From Adiantum capillus-veneris (Eukaryota > Streptophyta > Polypodiopsida > Polypodiales > Pteridaceae): DNA of 64,000 bases. Shown here one piece after another: positions 55,604-64,000 of the stretch. Positions within the stretch are counted from its first letter, which is position 1. Each line of letters starts with the position of its first letter. The DNA is taken from contig CM043966.1 of NCBI GenBank assembly GCA_014529385.2, positions 107,874,587 to 107,938,586 of the forward strand, given 5' to 3'. Below the pieces are notes generated by a model, which saw nothing but the letters and a program-made list of their open reading frames with translations, ran no database searches and was not told where the DNA came from. A program made the translations under genes and the position numbers.

Positions 55604-56130
55604 CAATCAAGAATAAGTATGCAATACCAAGGATTGATGAGCTGCGTGATTGATTATATGGGGCTTCTATCCTCACAAAGATTGATCTTAAGTCAGGGTA
55701 TTACCATATTCGAATAAAGGATAAGAACATACCAAAGAGAGGATTCAATACTTGTTTTGGACATTATGAATTTACAGTTATGCCTTTTGGACTTACCAAT
55801 GCTCTTGCAACTTTTAATCGTCTTATGACCGACGTGTTTTGAGAGAATCTTGATGATTTTTTTCTTCTCTTCTTTGATAAAATCCTGGTTTACTCAAGAA
55901 ATAGAGAAGAACACGAACAACATGTGCGGTGAGTAATTGAACTTCTCCGTCAAAATCAACTTTATGCCAAACTTAGCAAATGCACCTTCTTCACTGACAA
56001 GGTGGAATATTTGGGATTTATTGTATGTAAGGATGGTGTTTCTACTGATCCAAGTAAGATTAAAGCTATTATAGCTTGGCCTATACCAAAAACAATACAA
56101 GAAGTATGTTGCTTCTTGGTTTAAGAGGAT
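55585..56130 (+). pseudogene. Chromovirus RT (partial, with stops)
   Basis: The segment starts near GLNPNTIKNKYAIPRIDEL and contains [34 protein letters not shown] and the region of the active site, changed to FDKILVYSRN. KLSKCTFF and VEYLGFIV follow. The N-terminal half of RT and everything upstream are missing. TGA codons at RD-stop-LY, VF-stop-ENL and HVR-stop-VI break the frame; the last two replace Arg and fit CGA-to-TGA changes. Confidence 0.82.
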
Positions 56131-56289
56131 AGTATCGTACATTTATTCAAGGCTACGATAAGATTGCATCTCCATTGATTAATACTCTTAAGAAGGATAA
56201 GTGTTTACTTGGAATAAACGTGCTCAAGTTGGTTTTGAGAAACTCAAAGAAGATTTGGTGAATTCTCCAATACTATAACTTCCAAACTT

Positions 56290-56730
56290 CTCAAAGACAC
56301 TGTGCTCACTGATGCAAGTGGACAAGCAATTGGTGGCTTTTTGTCGCAAGATGGAAAACCACTAGCTTATGAATCTCGTAAGTTATGTATGCATGAGTTA
56401 AATCACATGACTTGGAATTATTGGCCGTTATGCATGCTCTTAAAGTATGGCGACATTATCTTCTTGGAAGGAGATTTGAACTACATACAGACCATAAAAG
56501 CTTGAAGTAGATCTACACCCAATGTGACCTTAATATGCGGCAACAAAGATGGATGGAGTTATTATGCGAATATGATTTTGGGATTGAATATAAACCTGGG
56601 AAGGAAAATACTGTGGCCGATTCCTTAAGCAGGAAGAGTACTGTAGCGGCTGTCATAACCTCTACTACTTCTTTAATTGATCTTATTCCCGAAGGTATGA
56701 CTCAAGACCCGTATTACATAAAAATTTAGT
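56290..56730 (+). pseudogene. Chromovirus RNase H
   Basis: VLTDASGQAIGGFLSQDGKPLAYESRKL, then a shifted segment, then QQRWMELLCEYDFGIEYKPGKENTVADSLSR, which is the standard end of the Ty3 RNase H and connection. A stop and frame change occur near 56503-56530. Confidence 0.82.
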
Positions 56731-56749
56731 ATACATAAAAAGACCCGTA

Positions 56750-57620
56750 TTACATAAATATCACACACAGAAGCAGGAGAGGCAAATCAAAGGATTCCAT
56801 GTTGAAGGTGATGACCTTTACTTCCGTAATCGTCTTTGTATTCCAAATCAAGGTGGAATCAAACTCCAAATATTACAGAAATCTCATGATATACCTATAG
56901 CAGGACATCCAGGATACATTAAGACTTACTACACTATAAGAAAGTGTTTCTTTTGGCCAGGACTGAAGCAAGATGTGTTGAACTATGTTACAATATGCTT
57001 AACATGTCAACATATTAAAGATGAACAAATTCAATACCCTGGGTAAGCTTCAACCTATTGATGCTCCACAAATGAAATGGGAATGCATATCCATGGATTT
57101 TATTACAGGACTTCCTACATCTCTGGGATGTGACGCTATTTTTGTGGTTGTTTGATATGCTCACAAAAATGACCCATTTATTTTGAGTCATGAAACCATT
57201 TACGGCTAAGGATATAGCTCAAGTCTTCATGAAAGGTGTTTTCATGTATCACGGTTTACCTAGACGGATAATTTTTGATCGTGATGCGAAGTTCACCTCT
57301 AATTTTTGGAAAGCTTTATTCTCAACTACAGGAACCTAGTTAGCCTTTAGTACTGCTTATCATCCTCAAACTGATGGCAAGATAGAAAAGACAAATCAAA
57401 TCATTGAAGACATGTTAAGAGTTTATTGTTTGCATGAGCAGAGTAAATGGATTATATATTTGTATTTGATTGAATTTGCTATAATTCCTCATTTCAATGC
57501 TCAACTGGACTGTCTCCTTTTCAAGCATTGTACAGATAAGAGTGTCTTACTCCACTCAAATGGACAGACCCTCCCATATGAGTTCAAGTATCCAAAGAAA
57601 TGTTGGATGAAATGCAGCTA
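56750..57620 (+). pseudogene. Chromovirus integrase
   Basis: The zinc-binding part is clear (HDIPIAGHPGY, CFFWPGLKQDV, CLTCQHIK near 56880-57020). The catalytic core is fragmented over several frames (MDFITGLPTS near 57095, IIFDRDAKFTSNFW near 57270, AYHPQTDGKIEKTNQ near 57355-57395). It cannot yield an active enzyme. Confidence 0.78.
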
Positions 57621-57762
57621 CAAATTGATCTTATACGGCAGGATATTAAGACTGCTCAAGATAGACAAACGAGTTACACTGATCCAAAATGATATGCCAG
57701 ACTTTTTGAAGAGGGTGATATTGTATCTTTGAGAGAGAAACCCAAACGTAGTTCTTTATCAA

Positions 57763-58131
57763 ATGGGTAAGTGTAAGAAGCTAAGTGCCAGATATTGTGG
57801 ACCTTCTATAATCATAGAGATGATTAATGATCAAGCTTGCAGACTCTTGTTACCACCACACATAAAGGTACATGATGTCTTTTATGTCAGCTTACTCAGG
57901 AAGTATGTACCTGATCCGCAACATATTCTTGACTATTCTCTATTATCTACCTCTACCGATGGAACTTTTGAAGTATATCCCGAAGTGATACTTCAGAGCA
58001 GAACCAAGCCTCTATGTAATTGGACCATTATTAAACACCTTGTTAAATGGTCAATGTATCCTCAAGAAGATGCCACTTGGAAACTTGATGATGTAATGAA
58101 ACTCAATTATCCAAATTTCATGTCGAGGTGA
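57763..58131 (+). pseudogene. Integrase C-terminus and chromodomain
   Basis: GKCKKLSARYCGPSIIIEMI and HDVFYVSLLRKYVPDP are the standard end of Ty3 integrase. NWTIIKHLVKWSMYPQEDATWKLDD near 58020-58090 is a chromodomain, which in this group guides insertion into heterochromatin. The 122-codon frame is open to its natural stop, 31 bases before the LTR, so only this end of the gene is intact. Confidence 0.88.
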
Positions 58132-58150
58132 GGACACCTCAAAATTTTCA

Positions 58151-58162
58151 AGCGTGGGAGGA
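58151..58162 (+). other. Polypurine tract of the chromovirus
   Basis: AGCGTGGGAGGA directly precedes TGTAGATCCCC. Confidence 0.8.
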
Positions 58163-59412
58163 TGTAGATCCCCAATTTTTGGTCTCTTTTAAAAATAAGA
58201 AAAATAGCTTTCAATATATGTTTTGCCAAATTTTGACTTAAGATGCTTGATTGACAGTATTGGAAGGTTCTAAAGTAAAAAGCAAGGGCGCTTCCATGTT
58301 CCAGTAGGTTAGACGGACGTTTGGTACAGTTTTGGAAAAATTTGACATTTTTTTAGCTTTTCATGCTTTTATGTGCTTTTTTGCAAAAAGCAAGGTCGGG
58401 TCCTTGATCTACGTGTTCCGGAGAAGCTATGGTACAATTTTGTAAAAAAATTCTTTTTCAGTGCTTTTCACACTATTTTTTGCTTTTCATGATTTTTAGT
58501 GCTTTTTAGTGAAAAGAGAGTCTACTTTCTTATTCCAGTGGACGAGGGGAACCCGTGGTTCGATTTTAGAAAATTTTGTTTTTTTGTGCTTTTTACGGTA
58601 TATTTAGCTTTTCGTGCTTTTCGGTGTGTTTAAAAAGCAATGTGCTTTTTATGATGACCCAAACATAAAAATATTAATTTTAGTCTTCGTCAAATTTAAA
58701 AATGATCACCCGGACGAGCAAAAACGGGACCAAACGAGATTTTTACCGGAATTATTTTTATAAAAAGCGGTAAATAAGCCAAGGCAGTACGGGAAAGTCA
58801 TAATTATGTCGGGACACTATGGTGCGCCATAGTCTAGCTAAGGTTCCATTACTTCGCCAGATACTATTCAATTGGCCAATTTTGCTGTAAAAATTGAATA
58901 GTAAGTGAGAAAGTTGACCCGCAAAAGCAAAGGCATATTTTTAGCAAAGTGATGTGATAGAGTGCTAGTCTATATATTGGAGCCGAGCTTAATGTATTGG
59001 TTTGAGGTCAAATACTTTCATTTGCATGTTATGCACGCTCCTGAAAATGTCAAAAAGTTGTTTTTTGCATATAATGTGTGAAGTTATGGTTTATGGTTGA
59101 CCTAAAGGTCGGAGCTGTTTTGCATCATGTTGATGGTGATGGAATGTTATGATATGATGTATGGAAACTTATGGATTGATGCGGATGCATCATTTGCATG
59201 GTTATGGCTACTTTTCACCTTTTTAGGTCAAAAACTAGCTCTATGTGCTAGGGAGGTGAAGTGCAGATGTGATGCATCAACTTTGCATGGTTGGATGTTG
59301 TCAAATTTGGATTTTTATATCATGATTAGTTGCTGGTCAGACTCTTTTTATGCATGAAAGAATCTTGTCTTAAGAGTCATATGTGTATGAACTCCGATTG
59401 ATTGCAGGAGAT
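58163..59412 (+). repeat. Chromovirus 3' LTR start and flank up to the F2 gag
   Basis: The LTR starts TGTAGATCCCC. A motif of about 120 bp is repeated three times at about 58275-58640: an AAAAAGCAAG start, a GTTCCAGTGGA-like core and a TGCTTTTCATGCTTTT end. A TATA-like TATATATTGG lies at 58971. The LTR end could not be fixed. The segment just before 59413 (TTGATTGCAG) could be a splice acceptor for the F2 gag or an unrelated flank. Confidence 0.55.
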
Positions 59413-60243
59413 ATGTCAAACTCCAAACCCATAGTTGAAGAACCAAAAACCGATGCCCAAAGTTCAGAAATGAGAAATCAGAGAAGCACTTGGAAAGCTA
59501 AAAAGGCGCGTAGGAAAGCCAGGAAGGAACGAGAGCAAACAACCCTATCCAAGGAGTTAAAACATACAAAGGAGAGATTAGAGCGATTAGCGGATCTAGC
59601 TAGCTTAAGCTCACACACCACAACAACCATAGCACCCAAGGAAATAGCAGAGCCCAAAAGTGCAGGATCAGGAGGATCTGTACTGGCAGACAAGGTAAAT
59701 GAGCAGTTGGATGCACTTCTAAAAGCTTATGAAGCTAGAATTAAAAAGAACCAAACCTAGGAGCAAAGGTGGATGACTTATCCATATGCAGAAATAGAAA
59801 AACAGAGGTTGGATATGTGTAAAAAGATGATCGAAATAGCTCAATCATTGATGGAAGACCCGCTGGGTAAACTTGCAAATTGGCATGAGGCACCAACTCC
59901 AACCCCTATTCAACCAACTTTAGAAAAACATGTGGAAACAAAAGAAAGACTCACTAATGCCTATGAGTCCCGAGGAGAGCCCATCATAGTGCCAAATACT
60001 ACAGATGGGACAAGCGACGAGTTCCAGCCTAAAATATTGGCAGAAATGGGTAAGGACTATAACGGTCTAGACGATTTGTGGAAGCAAATCCATGAGGCCA
60101 ACGAGGCTAATAGGATGAGTAACCACATGAATAGCACGAGAAAAGAAACGAATGTGATCTTATCTCCTATTGAAGAATTTGAGGCGGGATCACAAATGAA
60201 CTTTGAGATACATTCGCAAGGGGGGGGACCAAGGATCAATTAG
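59413..60243 (+). pseudogene. F2 Gag, basic coiled-coil region (stop inside)
   Basis: The ATG at 59413 opens MSNSKPIVEEPKTDAQ. A lysine/arginine-rich, helix-prone stretch follows (TWKAKKARRKARKEREQ, LKHTKERLERLADL), homologous to the end of the F1 Gag at 3292-3500. A TAG at 59758-59760 interrupts it, but the same frame continues to 60243 (WMTYPYAEIEKQRLDMCKKMIEIAQSLMEDP). A frame change occurs at the G8 run near 60220-60227, after which the product continues as the protease feature. No zinc knuckle is seen here, unlike F1. The frame start may follow an upstream exon, because TTGATTGCAG just before it looks like a splice acceptor. Confidence 0.65.
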
Positions 60244-60938
60244 TTCGGGGCACAGCCAACCTGACTCGCTGAGAACTTTACCCTCTTACCTAGGAGAGTA
60301 CGAAGCCAAGTTGGAGGTGAGAGAAATCCCATCTCAAAGACTTTCCTCTAACAAGGTGATGGATTCGCAAGGATTGATTGAGTTGTTGTCCACTCCGGTG
60401 GCATGCAGAATCACATTAGCAGAACTCCTAAGGTTATGACCAAACATGTGGACCATAGTAGGTAAATGCCTAGAAAAATTTGGAGTAAAAGAACCCACCT
60501 TGAAGCTACAGAAAGGGATCAGAGAGTTGGACATGCCTCAACTAAACACTAGACCAGTACCATTGAACAAGGTTGGAGAGTACTGCGAAGGGGAAGATGG
60601 AAACACAACGCTACCAATAGAATTCCAAGGAGTAATTTCCAAAGCTATTCTTGACAGTAGAGCGGGAGTTTCTATCGCCACCAAGGAAATCTGGAAAAAA
60701 TGGGGAAAACCAACTTTAAGGGCTACCATGATGAAACTGCAATTGGCAGATGGGTTCATGGAGAAGCCTCTAGGACTCTTAGAAAAAGTGATTGTCACTT
60801 CGTGCGGAATCGAGTATGAGCATACATTTGCAATAGTTGATTTCGATGAAAAGAACAATTATGAGATCATCTTGGGACGACCATTCATGCGACAATTGAA
60901 GATGGTCCAAGATTGGGGTTATGACCACATATACCTCA
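60228..60938 (+). pseudogene. F2 protease region of Pol, cut by CACTA 2
   Basis: The frame continues through LIELLSTPVACRITLAELLRL, a TGA near 60437, and then KAILDSRAGVSIATKEIWKKW (about 60640-60710). This is the retropepsin active-site region, where Arg replaces the essential Gly of DSG. The domain ends with YEIILGRPFMRQL. The coding match stops at DHIYL, where CACTACAACACT begins at 60939. In the family this protease cleaves Gag-Pol. With the altered active site and the stop it is inactive. Confidence 0.78.
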
Positions 60939-60959
60939 CACTACAACACTACATGGAGA

Positions 60960-61090
60960 TATCGACGCGCGTATATCGACGAAATTAGCGGGCGTCGATA
61001 TACGCATTGCAATGTGCGTCGATATACACGTGGAAAGGCTTTATTTCCCACGCGTATATCGACGCGTATAGCAACGCGTATATCGACGCA
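60960..61090. repeat. Subterminal repeats (TATCGACG type)
   Basis: At least eight copies of ATATCGACGCG or its complement lie in 130 bp. They correspond to the TAGCGACG repeats of CACTA 1 but with T instead of G at the third position. Confidence 0.85.
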
Positions 61091-61201
61091 AAAAAATTTG
61101 GGGGAAAAAAGCGAAACCCGCGGGCAGCAGGGGCCATTTTTGCCTGCACTTTGCTCAAATCTTGGCCTCCACCTGCTGCGCAGGTATTATGCCCCCCCCA
61201 A

Positions 61202-61273
61202 CCCCTCTCTCTCTTTCTCTCTCTCTCTCTACATCGTGTGTGTGTGTGTGTAGGAAAGAGAGAGAGAGAGCGG

Positions 61274-61304
<31 letters not shown>

Positions 61305-61309
61305 AGGAA

Positions 61310-61377
<68 letters not shown>

Positions 61378-61390
61378 GTGTGTGTAGGAA

Positions 61391-61450
<60 letters not shown>
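61202..61450 (+). repeat. CT, GT and (GA)n tracts in CACTA 2
   Basis: A CT tract at 61202-61230, GT tracts at 61237-61252 and 61277-61303, and GA runs at 61313-61374 and 61394-61450. Confidence 0.95.
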
Positions 61451-61453
<3 letters not shown>

Positions 61454-61899
61454 ATTAATGTATGCTTAGGAAATTAAAATTAAAGAAAAATAATTAAAGA
61501 GAGAAATGAAATGAAATGTTATATTAACGTCTTCGAAAGGCCAAAGTGACCTATGAGACATGAGACAAGAAAGTTATAATGTGATGGATTTGATACAAAG
61601 TCAGAGTAAGAAGATGACAAAATAAAATATTATGGAATCCTAAACTGCTGGGTATGGACTAAACGGCTAAACCAGCTAGCTGGGATAGTTAGATCATAGG
61701 AGATCCAGCAGCTGTCACTGGCGGATCTCATCAATCTCCTCCATGGTCAGTAGTCTAACCGGGCGTTATGCATGTCGAGCCAAAGTGACCTAGCTAGATC
61801 CTTTGATGCAGCCTCTGTCGATGTTGTGTAGTCCTCCGCAGTTGTGGACGTCTAGATCTCCCTAGCTCAGTCGCTCGTTCGATCAGTAGAGAGATAGGG

Positions 61900-61900
<1 letters not shown>
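61451..61900. other. No gene recognised (CACTA 2 5' region)
   Basis: Unique-looking sequence between two simple-repeat blocks; no open frame with known motifs. Confidence 0.4.
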
Positions 61901-61988
<88 letters not shown>

Positions 61989-62109
61989 AGTAGAGAGAGA
62001 GAGAGAGATAGGAAATAGCTAGAGAGATAGAGAAAGAGAGTTATATATATATAGAGAGAGAGAGTTATATATATATATAACTCTCTTTCTCTATCTCTCT
62101 AGCTATTTC

Positions 62110-62168
<59 letters not shown>

Positions 62169-62364
62169 ACTCTCTTTCTCTATCTCTCTATTTCCTATAT
62201 CTCTCTCTCTCTCTCTCTGTGAGAGAGAGAGAGAGAGAGTCACAGAGAGAGAGAGAGAGAGAGTGAGAGAGTCACACACACAGAGAGAGATAGCGAGAGT
62301 GAGATAGAGAGTCTATTTCCTTATTTTCCTATCTCTCTCTCTGTCTCGCTCTTCACTTCCCTAC

Positions 62365-62395
<31 letters not shown>

Positions 62396-62447
62396 ACTCT
62401 CGCTATCTCTCTCTCTCTCTCTGTGACTCTCTCACTCTCTCTCTCTG

Positions 62448-62492
<45 letters not shown>

Positions 62493-62516
62493 GAGAGAGA
62501 GAGAGATAGCGAGAGT

Positions 62517-62594
<78 letters not shown>

Positions 62595-62745
62595 GGGAAG
62601 TGAAGAGCGAGACAGAGAGAGAGATAGGAAAATAAGGAAATAGAGAGAGAAAGAGAGATAGCGAGAGCGAGATCTAGAGAGAGAGAGAAAGAGAGATAGA
62701 GAGAGTGAGATCGAGAGAGAAAGAGGGATCGAGATCGCTTTTTTG
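61901..62745. repeat. Long GA/CT block with nested inverted repeats
   Basis: A perfect (GA)n run at 61905-61985 is followed by mixed GA and CT segments. Inverted repeats are 62001-62051 against 62069-62120 (about 51-bp perfect arms) and 62313-62420 against 62490-62643. The second pair shares the GGTAGGGAAGTGAAGAGC word and its complement. A (TA)n stretch lies at 62149-62168. Apparent Ser/Leu/Arg-rich frames in it are products of the repeat. Confidence 0.9.
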
Positions 62746-63204
62746 AGCAAGAACCATGCAAGGCTTCTGAATCTTTCTCAAGTTGCTCATCCATCTCCAC
62801 ATTATCTTCTGGCTTGGACATGGAGGCCCCGTCCGGTTTACAATCAGGTAGAAAACTTTCATTGGGCTGAGAACTTCCATGGCTTGTGCATGTGGTGAAA
62901 AAAACACCAGGATGGGCATAATATCCTTGGAAAAACCTGTGCAAAAAATTGCAAACAGACGGAACATTACAAAAATGGTCATGCTTTAATATATGATTCA
63001 TCAAGTGTGGCATTAGAAAGCTTTCTCTAATAGGCTACCTCGGAATGGAGGCAGGTGGGTTCGTAGACAGAGAAGAAACTATGGAACTAAAAGAGGCAAA
63101 GGGGTTTTGCCTGCTACATGCATTGCCATGTACACCTGGGAGTGCGCGTATGTGTCTACCCATATAGGATTTGACCAATAAAGACAAGATTTTGACCCGG
63201 TGGT

Positions 63205-63248
63205 CCCAATCTCCGTACACCTCTGGACCGAGGTGTACGGAGATTGGG
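63205..63248. promoter_or_regulatory. Perfect 19-bp hairpin in the TNP2 leader (CACTA 2)
   Basis: The arms 63205-63223 and 63230-63248 are exact reverse complements around the 6-nt loop TGGACC, about 80 bases before the TNP2 start. The surrounding leader (63080-63260) is also related to 13610-13800 of CACTA 1 in reverse orientation. Confidence 0.85.
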
Positions 63249-63326
63249 CAAGACTAGAGAATGCGAGGTAGTTCACATTGTGAGGAGTATATATATATAT
63301 TAAAACAACATTCATAATCATTGTAG

Positions 63327-63852
63327 ATGGCAACGTCATCAACTAACATGGAGGAAAAGATTGCATGCTCGTGCACGCTCTGCAAGTATCAAATCCTGCG
63401 CAAGCGTAGGGTATGTAATGAGCATGTGCACAAGTACGGAGAGTTTGCTAGAGAAACCGTATAGAATCTGCGATACGACTCCTACGGAACGGGCATTGAT
63501 TTCCGTGACATAGCACCTACATCTGAGAGAGAGAAAAAAGATTATGCGTGAAGGTCCGACCAATATAGAGCCACGGATGGAAGCAGAAAAGGGCTTATAG
63601 ACAGAAGACGACGGCATGGAGGAGATGCTGGATGCCTTCTTCCAGACAAGCGAGGAGAACGTGAATGAAGCAGCACCAGAAGCCGTGCGCCTATCTCCTG
63701 AAGACATGTTGAGGAAATTGGCATGTCAACGAATCTATGAAGGCGCCAAAATATCTGTGCTTCGTACTTGTCTGGCGTTTTTGAATCTTCAGTTAGTGTA
63801 CGGGTGGTCAGATGCAAGCGACACTACTTTGTTTAGGTACGTAATTTACAAA
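63327..63852 (+). pseudogene. TNP2 transposase exon 1 (CACTA 2), broken
   Basis: ATG at 63327 gives MATSSTNMEEKIACSCTLCKYQ, with the zinc motif CSCTLCK and a later NEHVHKYGEF. This matches CPCNQCK and LQHVREFGEF of CACTA 1. A TAG at 63462-63464 interrupts it, and a frameshift moves the rest to the frame from 63616 (MEEMLDAFFQ, VYGWSDASDTTLF). That end corresponds to FGWSDTSVTVLF at the end of exon 1 in CACTA 1. A GTACGT donor follows near 63838, at the equivalent intron position. The protein is the element's transposase; this copy is inactive. Confidence 0.82.
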
Positions 63853-63917
63853 GAGATTTTCCGATTGCAACGGTGATGTGCTCAGAGAGCTTTTTAATTT
63901 AATGTGGCTTAAACAAG

Positions 63918-64000
63918 TTATTGCGAGAGCAACTTCTCCCGGCTGGCAATGAAATGCCCCCCTCCAGGACAGACGCAAAGCAACTTCTGACCTCAGTTGG
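63918..64000 (+). pseudogene. TNP2 transposase exon 2 start (CACTA 2)
   Basis: LLREQLLPAGNEMPPSRTDA matches LLKENILQADNVMPDSRDEA at the start of exon 2 in CACTA 1. The exon continues beyond the window. The intron between 63838 and about 63918 would be only about 80 bp, and its acceptor is not clean. Confidence 0.75.

Larger units (their letters stand above)
60939..64000 (+). mobile_element. Second CACTA transposon, 5' part (runs off the window)
   Basis: It begins CACTACAACACT inside the F2 protease gene. Subterminal CGACG repeats (about 60960-61090), GA/GT tracts, a leader with a perfect hairpin and the first two exons of a TNP2-type transposase on the plus strand follow. The order matches CACTA 1 read on its minus strand. 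The right end lies outside the window, so the border and target duplication are unconfirmed; CACTACATGG at 60947 is a second possible start. Confidence 0.85.

Noticed and set aside
60947-60953. Alternative CACTA 2 start at CACTACATGG
   Set aside because: CACTACAA at 60939 matches the first eight bases of CACTA 1 better, and the protease match ends there; cannot be settled without the other end.
62403-63013. 193-codon minus-strand frame with Ser/Leu repeats
   Set aside because: Most of it is the GA/CT block of CACTA 2. The non-repetitive start (MPHLMNHILKHDHFC) has no known motif and lies in the transposon leader.

Overview
The window is plant nuclear DNA made almost entirely of transposable elements. 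It holds Ty1/copia and Ty3/gypsy retrotransposons, two CACTA (En/Spm) DNA transposons whose transposase genes are split by introns, long (GA)n/(CT)n tracts and one decayed pentatricopeptide-repeat (PPR) gene. No intact host gene, rRNA, tRNA or CRISPR array was recognised. The PPR remnant, with its repeated DMYAKCG-type motifs, and the repeat load suggest a land plant with a large genome. A fern or other seed-free vascular plant fits, but the lineage is an inference.

Layout, left. Bases 1-25177 read best as one nest. The host is a minus-strand Ty3-type element, called F1 here. Its gag lies at 3261-4264, a leader with an array of about 285-bp repeats carrying 20-bp palindromes at 4620-6320, a tRNA-Asp-like primer site at 6838-6855, and a long 5' LTR with an internal tandem duplication (pieces 6884-7606, 15505-16073, 24829-25177). 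Three elements sit inside it. A copia element (1-3260, 5' part outside the window) is in gag. A complete CACTA element (7607-15504, target duplication ATG) and a nearly complete Tat-like gypsy element (16074-24828) are in the LTR.

Layout, middle. 25178-32568 is mostly unidentified, but contains a 356-codon reading frame (29885-30952) that keeps one frame and is broken only by five stop codons. 32569-36640 is an internally deleted gypsy element. 36640-45250 is a chromodomain-type gypsy element whose RT/leader/gag/protease segment is tandemly duplicated with a period near 3.2 kb. 46200-47260 is the PPR pseudogene (minus strand). 48480-51100 carries several tandem repeats.

Layout, right. 51250-54550 is unidentified. 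54676-55603 holds a duplicated 284-bp unit, an initiator-tRNA-Met primer site and a small LTR on the minus strand. 55585-58131 is a decayed chromovirus pol gene ending in a chromodomain, followed by its LTR with a triplicated U3-like motif. 59413-60938 is gag and protease of F2, a second member of the F1 family. It is interrupted at 60939 by a second CACTA element that runs off the window end.

How the parts work together: the CACTA elements encode a TNP2-type transposase and, in the first, a PF03004-type protein expected to bind the subterminal CGACG repeats. The Tat-like element is the only one with an almost uninterrupted Gag-Pol. Nearly all other genes carry nonsense codons that single C-to-T changes could explain, as expected for long-silenced, methylated repeats.
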